In this document: one piece after another, positions 12,101 through 24,100 of the stretch | Position numbering within the stretch: the first letter of the stretch is position 1 | How the letters are laid out: each line of letters begins with the position of its first letter | From: Owenia fusiformis | Lineage: Eukaryota > Annelida > Polychaeta > Sabellida > Oweniidae | Assembly (NCBI GenBank): GCA_903813345.2 | Contig: CAIIXF020000012.1 | Location: 32,854,001-32,918,000 of the forward strand | Length of the DNA: 64,000 bases | Direction: 5' to 3' | Made by a program: the position numbers and the translations under genes | Notes under the pieces: generated by a model | Databases searched by the model: none | What the model saw: only the letters and a program-made list of their open reading frames with translations | What the model was told of the DNA's origin: nothing

Positions 12101-15100
12101 ACGTTTACATCAATATTATAAGTTATTTCATCGCCGGTTCAGTAAATAAAAATTCAAAGGTAAAGAGGCTTTAACACGTACTTCAATGGGGAAAAAAGGT
12201 TGCCAAACTTATGGAGGGGAGTGTACTTATGAATAGAATAATATATTCCAGAAGAGCTGCAATAACGATTAATCTAGTTCATATCTCAAAAGAATATTGT
12301 TGAAAAGTATATAAATGAGATGTCCATCTATCTATATTTTTTATTCTACACTTAGTGTACTAATTGAATAATAACATAAAAAAAGTAAAGATATCTATTG
12401 GGAAAATGAATAACGGGAGGATATTGCCACGATATACTCCAGAAAACCAAAATGCGAAGGATATTGTGACATATACTCCGCTTGTTGATTTCCCATCAAA
12501 TTGAACTATTTGACATAAAATTTATTTTTCAATGATATTATACATTGTCATTTAGTACACTGCTACGTAGTCACGGTGCCCATGTCAAGCTGCGCGCCTA
12601 CTTAGGCGCGCAGTTTGTTTCGATCACGAACTGCGTGCCTAACAACATTGCATCATTTAAGTTGGAGTCTGTATTTTGAAACGCAATTAAAAGACATTTA
12701 TCCTGCATTGTTTTCTTGTTCAATGCGTTCATTCTGTGGCAAATATACGAATCTTGTAAATACTAGCAAAGAGTATGTGAAAATGAATTTAAGTTTTAAA
12801 ACATAAGCAGATTAATGGCATTTTCGTCATTGATTTAACGGTAATTTATACGTAAATCGATCTAGCACTTTAAACATAAATGACAAATACTTTAGACTCG
12901 TTTTATATTTAATTCCTTACGCATTTATCATGTATAATTCAAAATATTTCGAGATAAAACAGATAATCAGAATTAAAAAGAAATAAAGCACAAACTGCCA
13001 GACTGCGCGCCTAGTTTAGCCAGAAATTACAAACTGTGCGCATACACTATTAAAACTACATATTATCATTGGAATTTCTGCAGAGGCACGTGTAGGTGTT
13101 TTTCATATAGCTTTGGAATTTTTGCTTTATCGTAGATTTTATGAGATTTTCTTATTGAAAGTCAAAATGTATAATAGAAGTGACAATTAAGTTGGGAACG
13201 AAAAAACGTTTATTTTCAGATCACCATCTTGGTGGATGGACTCTCATAGTGTTTCAATTATGGGGTTCTACTATTAGACACATATGTGCCTTACATATGG
13301 CGCTTACGTTTTCTAATAATACAAAACAAGCTTGGATAGGCAAGCATTTTGGAAATATTAGGCACGCAGTTTGGGAAATACATGTGAATATAGGCGCGCA
13401 GTTTGACAAGAAAAATGTTTAAATCACGTTTATGGCGTATTATCGTTTTGGACACAAACTATGCTGCTTTTAATCAGATGGAGTGATCCTATATATTCTA
13501 GCATTCACAGACACAATGGCTGAATAAACGACAAATGACGATAAAAAGACATAGATATAACTCTACACTGTAAATTTTGAACACTGAAGTTACTTAAGAC
13601 CCTTATATTGAGATAACTAGGTTTACATCGGGAACAACATTGAGTAATATGAGTAAATTAAGTTCATCTTCACAGAATGGTACTATCTTCAGAACGAGAC
13701 AAACCTTTATTTTTCGTATTTTGGCTCTTTTTGGGAGTCGTGTCCTCCCCGTCTTCCATTCTGAAATATGCGCGCAGTTTGTCAGAGTTTCAAACTGCGT
13801 GCCTAGTAGGTACGCTGCTTGACATGGGCATCGTGGTAGTAAGTGTAGGATAATAAGAACATCCAATGATTTTTCTGAATATCATCTTAATCTACTCGGT
13901 AATATTGATATACATGTATGCATTCGTTCACTTCGCTCTCTCGTACATATGTTAATATAACCTTGTAGATAAAAATGATTTTCATAGGATATACTATAAA
14001 TACATTATTTTCAAAGTGACCATATATATACCATATGGAAACTTGAAAATTTTTCTAAACGAAATATAAGACAATCTTTGCAAAATAAACGATTGTTTAT
14101 TCTTAGTGTTAAGAAGGACTCTGTCACGGGAAAATACTACTTTGAAAGTAAAAAGACCGTTGGAAAAGAAATTAAAACAGTAAAGAATTATTGCAAGTAT
14201 GGGACAAGCAAGAAAGATTTTCAAGATCAGTTTGACAAGCGAAGACTTGCTTTGGAAAGAGCTATCGCAGTTTATATGGAGGAGGTGAGCGGAGAAGTTT
14301 TTACATTGGGATCCAACACTTTCCTGTTTATCATGTAGTGAATGAGAACTTGAAAGAATTGTGCTTTGAAAATGAATATTCACATTTCAAGAAACTCTTT
14401 TTTTCATTTTTGAAATTGCTTTTTTAAACCCTGAGCCACAAACATCTTGTTAGCATACGATTTTTGTGCAAATGTAAATACGTGTATTTTGAATTTCTGT
14501 AATGTCATTTTCAAAATACTAGATACCTCTTCTAAAATATATGAGAATCAAATATAATTGACAATAATTGATGCATTGCATTAATTAATGCAGATAGTTA
14601 GATTAAATGATTGTGAATTCTATTAAGCAAATTATCATTTTTTGCCTTTCTTATTTTTTAGATGAAACATAACTTGTGTATATCGCTTTGAGGTTGAAGA
14701 TGTTTGCTTATATCTTTGTTTTCTATAACACGCTTGAGTTATACGGGTTTAAAATGAAACCAAATTGAAATCGTTGGATTTTACAAACATTTCATTGCTA
14801 CGCCTACATACGATACGGGTTGATTACTTTTTTTTTTATTTGTAATGGGTTATAATCTTATTCTTCTAAATGTGTCTTTGAATTGAATCTATTTAGGCTT
14901 CTTGGCACATATGTTCACCCATTTACATTTTGTCATAGGGACCTATACCAGCTACGGAACAATTGATTCCAGCAGGACGACCCGGTTGTGATACTTCTGT
15001 TACCGCCTTCAATAAGAAGTCTTTTTCAACCTGGAAATCTCTGATATCTGGAAGTCCATTTAGAGTCATATTCGATATGGAACGTAACATCCCAGGAATA

Positions 15101-18100
15101 GTCTACTACAATGACATCGTTCAAGTGTCTTTGAAAAGTAAAAGGTGGTACACCCAAAGGAATGAGAATGAATTACATTTGTATGATGGCTTTGATAACG
15201 GAAAAAGTACGTCTGATTTTACATTGAAAAGGGTGAGAATTTCTATATTCTAAAATTTAATTTAACTGGTAAATAAAAAAAGACTATATGCAAATCTCAT
15301 TAAACGAGATTTCAGCAAGATTTTAAAGCTACATATAAAAGGCTCTATTAGTAATGAAAAAGGTATATAAAGCTTCAAGTAGCGCATACAAATGAAGTCA
15401 CTTAATTTACTGATATTGATACAAAATAACATTGTGTTTTAACTTACAGATATCTGTAAAAGGGCTGCTGATGACTTATGACGAGAATAACGGAATGCTC
15501 ACGATAACGAATAATGATTATACTGTAATGAAGGCAGAAGGCATTACTATACTGCAGAAATTAGTTGGTAGACCCATAGCACGAGTTGAGTCATTGCCGA
15601 AGTCTAAAGAAGACAAGTAATGACACATTGTTATATGATTCTTTAAACTTCGCCTTTGAATATTAACTCACATAATCATAAAAGCATATTCCATAAATGA
15701 CATCAAATTCGTACACATTGATGCTTATATATTCATAATCAATCATAATGTGAAATGTTTTATTATATTTTTAATTTGTATATTAGTTTTTTGCACACTA
15801 TATACATATATCAAGAAATAAAAAAATAATAGCTGTACAGTCAAGGTCAATAAAATATTAACATTCAAAGAAAAACAAACGAAATATCGCGAGTGAATCT
15901 TAGCATTGGAATAATTCTAGTCCTTAATCCGAGTCAATTGTGATTCTATAGTCTACGTATATAGGTTTAGCAAAGAAATTACCAAATCCTTGAAAGACAG
16001 ACATGTAACGTTAAATGGTCGATTATGATTCTATATATGTATATATATAGGTCTAGCAAAGAAGATACCACGTCCTTGAAAGTGGCATTACCCTGTAACG
16101 TAAAATGGTCAAACGTTCACAGCTTTAGACCTACAGAAGAAGGGAGTTGTGTCAAGTTTACTGCCGCATCATCTGGTGACATCTTTGTTGTGTTCGCCTT
16201 AATCCCCAGTAATAAAGACACTTGGTACACTGTGCAGATATCAACTGATTCGGCAGGAGTTTACAAAGTATGTTCATTTTTGTTGTTTAAGTGAATATGA
16301 ATGAGAGAAGTTGAATGTCCATATTCAACCTTACTTTACAGGTACACGACATAAGAAGGGCAGGCTCCAGCTATCGGCCGTCAGTCATTCACATTACATG
16401 TAATTATATCCTGGAAAAACTATTAATAATAGAAGGCCATCAAGAAGTCTGAGTTCTAATCAATCCATCCTGAACTTTCTGATAAAAAATCATTGTGTAG
16501 TCTGAGTTCTACTCAATTTATCCTGAACTTACTGAAAAAATTCTATCAAGTAGGCTAGTCTGGGGTATTTTTTCTAGAAAGATTTCAAAATGCACTTATA
16601 GCTTGTTCATGTATCTCTTATATTCATAACATATAATTTGTGTGTACTACGTCGACATCATTCTGTTCTATCCATTTAGAGAAACCATCGCTTCAAAACG
16701 TTGTTTTGTAAGTGAATAAATCCATATCTCGTTTAAATATGGTTACTGGTAGGCAATCGTGTTATCATATTTCTAACCAATCCCAATCACTGAAAAGGAC
16801 ATTAGAATTGATCGATTATAGTAATTAAATCTTTTTGTGAAATGCAAAATTTAAATTTACTAATACTTAAAACGTATGGCTAAACACATAAACATGTTTT
16901 GAGCTTTCATTAATGAGCGAAATCTCTCTAATGTCTTACACACCTTGTCAAAAGAATTCATTTTGTCACTTTTACTTTCAAGGCAAACAAAGTTCAGCAA
17001 ATGGAAACGACCATCATTTCTGCATGGGGACTGGGCAATTCTAATCTTTTCCAAACATATGCAGTTTGCCTCACAAAATCAAAGGACACCCTACATATAC
17101 AATACGGAAAAGTCAAAGGAAATGAGGTTAGTAGGCAATGTTTTATAAATTTACCATACGCCGTTTTCAAGGAGCTTTTCTGGTATAAATGTGTTAATTG
17201 TTGTTCGTGAAATGAATCATATGTAATAGTTATGAAAAAATTAAAGTAGCCACGATTGTATATTGAACAATATATTTGTTGAAATACCGTTTTAACATAT
17301 ACGTATGTAGGATAAGATGACAGTTTATTTGGATTACAAAGATACGAGCAGCCCTATACTACCCGAGTTTTATGCTTTTGGGAGTGGAATGCGTGATGTA
17401 CAACTGGTGCAAATATCCATCTTACCAAAATCATCAATGGGACGTGTGGAGTGTGGAAATGATGCGGGAACAAACCCAAAAGTGAAAGATTGCTTTCAAT
17501 GCCATCCACAATGCATTAACGGTATGTGTGACTTGTATTGAAGATTGTTTTCAATGCTATCCGCAGTGCATTAATGGTATGTCGAGGGTTTCAAGCAAAA
17601 AAGTACTAAGTGCATTTTTTATCAAAATAGAGTTATTTATACCCAGATATAGTGTGATAATATGGCTTTCATTTCATCTAGTTGACTAAATCAGATGTAT
17701 TATATAACTCAAGATAACAACCAGAAACATATAGTACTAAGTGATTTTGAACAAAAAACTCCCTGCAAAAAGATATCAAATGAAATTTGAGAGGGCAAAA
17801 AAATACTATAATCATTTTGTTACGTTTTTGCACTCCCACATTCATTAAATAGATAAGTACATTTAGCTCTTTTTAAAGTAAATGAGTGATCCTAGTGAGT
17901 GTATGTCATCAGTTTTAATTAAAAGTAATATAACCAGAAACGATAGGATTTGGTTTCACTTTTCAATGCTTGATGATACATGTACTCTCGGAATGCAATC
18001 CTACTAATAAGTAGGATTGCATCTTGGATGCAAGACATTTATGGATATTTATTGAATGTTAGTCATCAATATTGACTTTTGATAACTTGATAATTTGATA

Positions 18101-21100
18101 TTTAATAAATTATAAATACACCTGTAACAAAAGACAACAAAATATTATAAACTATTGTATTGTTATGTGTAAAAAGTAGAAGGTACTTTTTTACATGGAA
18201 TAAGATCTCTTTTATATTTCATGGTAAAAAAGAGGGGATTTATATGTTTTGTATGTTTTAAATAACACACACACTAGTACTAATATATAGATGGTAAATA
18301 CTCAATTCAAATGACATAGATGCATAATGGGTTGTGTGTCTGGACCCGGAATGGAAAATAATATAGTACTTTTTTGCATGCACCAAAATCAATACATAAA
18401 AAAAGTCAAAATATTGTAAATTTCAATGGATATGACTCATCTGTGAAATATTGTCTAGCCTTGATGAGAGTCTATGTGACCTTATTTACATTTCTGTTAA
18501 GCAAAGTTATGGCTGGCTTGGAAGTTATTTAAGACATTGAAATTGACAATGAAGTTCTGGCACCAATACATATACGGACACAGGACATGATTTCCACGAA
18601 GATTATAGCACAAGACAACACTAAAACACACAACCTTATTCAAACTAAGCCTGACTCAAATCTTAGAACAAGATAACCCAGCTCCCTTTTTGGAAAGTAA
18701 CAACACTTTAACGCCCATCCTACACAAAGGTAAAACTTCAGCACCTGTCCTAGATCAAGCACAGCCCCCATCATAGATGAAAGCAGCTTAGCATCCATCT
18801 TGGGAATAACATGGATTTAACCTCAATCCATCCAAGATCAAGGCAGTACTACAACTCCCATTCTACATCAAGACAACACCTCGAGCCCCATCCTTGAACA
18901 AGACAGGGCACCCATTGCAATCCCATAGCAAGGTATCACACCAACCTCCATCCTCACTCGAGAAAGCCCTTCAACCACCATCCTGGATCAAATTATAACA
19001 CGTCTGCAAAACTCATCAACACCAATGTATAAGACTAGAAGTAAACCAACCCAAAAGCCAGTTGAATATATCCATATATCCAATGATGAATCTCTCTTGA
19101 AACATACAAATTGCTTCAACGATTCAGATAATGAACCTCTTGCTGCCCTTATCCAAGATTAAAACAAAGATGATTCTGATGCTGACGTAGATTATGAATC
19201 ATGCAATGATAACTTCTTCAGACTCATCGAAAACATCTATCGATAAATCATCGGGTGAAGAAGAGGTTGTCCAACTAAAGAAAGAAAACCCAAAGAATAT
19301 TAAGAAGTAGTACTGATGGCTATGTTATTCAGAAGCGTCATCATCATCGTTCAAATAATGAATCTTTCAAAAGAGCAATAAATATAAGCAGGGCTGATTC
19401 ACTAAAGCATGAGCCCTCTTACAAAGTAATGAACAAGTAGCAGATCGAGTTCCTGGGGATGGAGACTCCTTCTAGGCTGCAGGTATCGTCGCTAACATAT
19501 CTCCTGATGACCTCAATCTAGCAAAAATGGAAACATGTGTCTATGCTCCCATAAACGAGGAAAAAGTTGTCCATGTTGCAAGGAAAAGGAAATACATACA
19601 CCATTTCCTTAATTTCAAATGGCTCAACATATACTTATAGTACGAAGAAGGAAACGACGGAGAGAAATTTGGAGGGATATTTAGTGGCTTGGGTACTCTG
19701 AGGAACAGCTGGAGCCACTTTTGTTTAAATCTCACTTTGATGAGACCACTTTAAATGGGATAAAACTCACTACATCAAGAAGAGGTAGGCAAATGAAAGG
19801 GGCAAGTGCTGTATTACTGTTCCCTACTTACATTATATACTGAAAAGCTATGAAAAGAAATTCAACCTCCTATCAATGTCCAAAGTAGGATTATTCCCAT
19901 AGACTACCATGATTTTAACCAGAGAATCGGAGTGCGGGGCAATTACAAGAGAGAGACTCCCTGCTCCTGATGCCTAGGAGACAGAGTATGACACTGATGA
20001 AGACAGATATACTCCCTGAGCTGCTCCGAAAAAATGAAGTGTCATTGTCCGGTACTCTGCCACAAGAAAAGAACAAATCGGTTTAAAGTACTGACTTCCC
20101 TTATTAAGAAAATATATTCTGTTTGACTGTAACAGGGGCTTTTGCCTCTAAAATGAGGCCACAAGAGGTTGCCTTCTAAAAACAAGTTTTTGTACATTTT
20201 TTTAATTTTTGTCACATAACTGCATTTTAAGTAGGATATGATCAACAAGAGAATATGGAATTGCGAAAATGTCGAAAAGATGGTTCCAAAAGGACAAACG
20301 TCTGCAATAGTTTAAAAATCTGCATGGCGCTATGTGTCAATGCATTTCAAGTAATAAAAAACACTGTCTAATGCTAGAAAAATGTGACATGTATAAAAGC
20401 TCCAGGGTGACAAAAATGTTAGCTAATCCAATAATTTTAGTGAAGAGTGCAGTGTCCCCATGTAAAGTCAATCCTCATTTTCTAAGTGAAGCCCCTGTTA
20501 CCGGAAAATGTACTATGTAGGCCAACAACAAACTCGTTATCTAAGGCTCTTTGAAAAATCAGATCAGGGACTATTAACTCTTAGCTTGTATTTTAGGGTA
20601 AGTATTTGTTAATGTCAATTGGGTTACTTTAATGACTCATTTCCAGTCTCAATTTCTACCTGTATTGTTTTTTAATGGTGAACGCCTTGTAAAATGCTAT
20701 AATTTTACAGTTTGCCAATTATAGAACATAAATTCAATGCATTCTCATTTCTAGATTTCCAGGCTCTGAAGTGGAGGTCAAAACAAATATGTGCATCAAA
20801 ATACAATTGACATTCACCAAGCGATTTTGATAACACTGGTGCTAAAACATTATATTAGGGCATTGTCGATCTAAACTTATGATGACTTATGTTTAAATTG
20901 GCATTTATTTGTAACAAAACATATAAATAAAGCATTTAGTCTTGATATGATATTCAAATAGTACTTTTTGTTTGATAATAGTGTTGACAATTCGTAATTC
21001 AGTTCCTGCAAAAAAGTACTATATTGTAATAAGTATTTTATTGCACTGGAAAATGAAAAATTGTTGCACGTGCAAAAAAATACCAATTACTAATTTGTTA

Positions 21101-24100
21101 ATATCTATTAAAATAATAATCTCCAAGAATATTGCATTAGTACATCTCAAGGATAGTATTTGTACCTATACTTTGGGTAAACATCAAAACTATTTAACAA
21201 TTTGCTGATTTAACACAGGTATTTCAAACTTTAAACTCGATTTTCTCAAAAGTAACAAAAGAGCACTTAGTACTTTTTTGCTTGAAACCCTCGATGTGTG
21301 ACTTGTATTGAAGATTGCTTTCAATGCCATTCACAGTGCATTAACGGTATGTGTGACTTGTATTGAAGATTGCTTTCAATGCTATCCGCAGTGCATTAAC
21401 GGTATGGGTGACTTGTATTGAAGATTGCTTTCAATGCGATCTGCAGTGCGTTAACATTATGGGTGTATTGACAATTTTGGTCGACAGTGCATTAACGGTA
21501 TGAGAGTACTAGCTTATAAGATTTCTTCCAAAAGTATCAATATGCATGAAAACACAAATTTGTTAGCTTAGCCTCAAATCAAAATTTGTATTTTATAGAA
21601 TACAAGGTTTCCCAAATAAATGTACCCAAAAGTGCATCAACAGCGAAGATAAACCAATCAATATTTTCAGACATTTTTGCATGGTCATGTGGCCAAAGCG
21701 TGTTAGTTTTCTCCTTAAGACATAGTTTTCAGATTACATATGTTCATTACATGTGATACTGATTCCGGAAGAATCTACTTCATTTCTATTCAGATGTTTG
21801 CTTGGAGTTGTTCTAGATCTCTTTGCTGTAGATATGCTTAAACATTGTTCTTCAAATAACTCTAGAGAAAAAGGTCCAGAAACTGTGTTTGTAGGAATTC
21901 CCGCGTGGCCCTTAATGCACGAGGACGGGCACAATCATTTTTTAAACCACCGTATTCTCATTTAGATATCATTTGAGCTTTCCTGCGCATGCGTAGCTCT
22001 GTTAGGTAGAACCCCTAGATCATTTGACGATAATTGACCTGATTCTCTGAGATTGTTCTGGTATCGTCATCGTCGAACTTCTATCTCTGGGACTGTTTGA
22101 TGGAGCATTATCAAATCAAATCAGTAATAGTGACACCGTATACCTAACGTGTACGACGGTATATCTTGTCACTGTACGTTGTCGATGGTTAGGCGTGATC
22201 ATGGATGCATCAAAAAATTGTAATAAAGTCTGTGACAATTAACACTAATAAATGTATGTGTTTATCAGTCACATACGCCACCAAGGTCATTGGTTTTGAT
22301 GTTGTATCAGTATAATCATTGGGAAATCATAATATCAGGGCCAAAAAGGAACCTACTGGGTAGGTCTTCAAATGAAGTTTAGAGGTTAATCATACCTTTT
22401 CATGTTGTTAGGTTGCTTCAGGAGAGAAAGTGATACGGCATGCAGGGCCTGTCGTACCTTAACGGTATATTTCGTAGGTGACAGTAAACAATGTGTAGAG
22501 AAATGCCCAGAAGGTTCCAAACAAGTTGAAAAAGTTTGCAAATTTCCAGGTAAGGTATCAGCCGCCGAAATAATCATTGGTTATTGATAAATTTATCAGC
22601 AGGCCGAGGTTTTTGGTACTTGTCATTCTAGTTATTGTTCTTTACTTGTTTATCCCGGTGAGACTCATTTCAATGTAATATGATATGATTGGTATAATAA
22701 AATATAGTATAATACAATAAGATATAATATGCTAGGCTATGATATGATATGATATGATATTAGAGTTATCGAAGACAAACACTACGAACATGTTTTCCAA
22801 AAACATTATACTGTGCAAGGGTTAGGCCTTACCAAAGTATGTATCCTTGTGTTGAAAAGTTTAAAATAATGTACTTATGGTAAAAACGTAGCATGTTTTA
22901 ATCCAATGTAAACATCTGATGTCAAATTTGAATCAATCTTAACTTTTTATTTTCAGCCTCGGGGAAAACTGAAGAGAAAAGTAAGAATTAGAGAATTTTC
23001 GTTATAAGTTGTTTCAAAAACTTATACGTATACTTATAGTTTAAAGGGTCTTGTCGAACTAAAATCAATTCAAATTGATTTTCATAATCTGTACCAAGTG
23101 GGGCATAACTATTCCCGATATAGTCAAGCTCCATCATCAACTAGGGACTGCGAATACAATGTCCTTTGCTAGTGTCAATTATGAACACGATAAACTAAAC
23201 GCTAGTTGACGGGTCCTTGTAGTGTAAGATAAACAAGACCCTTTAAAGTGAATCACTACACGAACGAGTCGATCATTTAAAGGCCTCATGAAATTATAAG
23301 GTCAATATTTAAGTTTTTACGTATAAAAGGGCCTTTACACGCAGATTATAAACTTACAGAGTTTGATCTCCGCATAGTATATGTGTGGACCTACTGACCA
23401 GAATGGCTTATTAAAATTAATCGGCTGAATAGGCATAGTATCCAATCAAACAGCTCGACTCATTCATTAGCTGAACTAATTCTCCCTTCGTTATTTCTAC
23501 AAGGTAATTCAAAACGATCATCTACAAAAAATATATTTGAGAGTAGATAAATCTGTAAAACCCGTGTGCTATATCAGCCTATTTGATTCTAGAAAACACA
23601 TATGACACAACTAAACATGCTTTACATCAAGGGGGTACGGATGGTATGCCATTGGCCCTTTTTATTACCGTCCTAGGAGATATATTATGAAACACCTTGT
23701 TTATTGGGTTTATAAGTACAAGTATACGTATAAGTTTTTAAAAAACTTATAACGAAAATTCTCTATTGTTACGATAATTTCCACTTAAAAGATAAGATCT
23801 AAAAGCAGAGTAAATATAAGAACATGAGTGCAAAAAGGTGAAGACCATCATACATCGCAACAAACGTCAAAGAAAAATAACTAAGTGATTTCCTATAAAC
23901 ATTTTACTGTCAATATGATCAACGTTAGTATAAAAGCATGAACAGACAAACACCCCGAAGTATGGCAACACACGTCGAAGAAAATGAAAACAGGTTTTAG
24001 GGACACCATGTATAGTAGAATGCCAATTATCTGCAACGAATGGACTAAAAGAACAAATGATACTATACTGATGTAAAAAAAACTTATGATCATTTAGAAA

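Larger units (their letters stand above)
17460..22549 (+). other. Furin-like Cys-rich module, split by a 4.9-kb intron
   Basis: The end of exon 19 (CFQCHPQCIN) joins exon 20 (22412-22549) in phase 1 to give a Cys pattern of CxxC-HxxC-xxGC...CxxC...CxxxCP, as in furin-like or growth-factor-receptor repeats. These are disulfide-rich extracellular spacers. The intron between the halves carries a tandem array copied from the exon 19 tail and a 3.7-kb transposon. Confidence 0.7.

Noticed and set aside
13994-14383. 129-residue minus-strand frame
   Set aside because: Antisense to exon 12 of the MACPF gene, which has the phase-consistent, splice-bounded reading.
15432-15620. Gene end at TAA 15618-15620
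   Set aside because: The TAA overlaps a GTAATG donor, and the next exon continues in phase with a recognised domain; kept only as an alternative isoform.
17583-21293. Firm assignment of the 3.7-kb element to piggyBac
   Set aside because: Target is ATGT, not TTAA, and the protein similarity is one weak block in a stop-filled frame.
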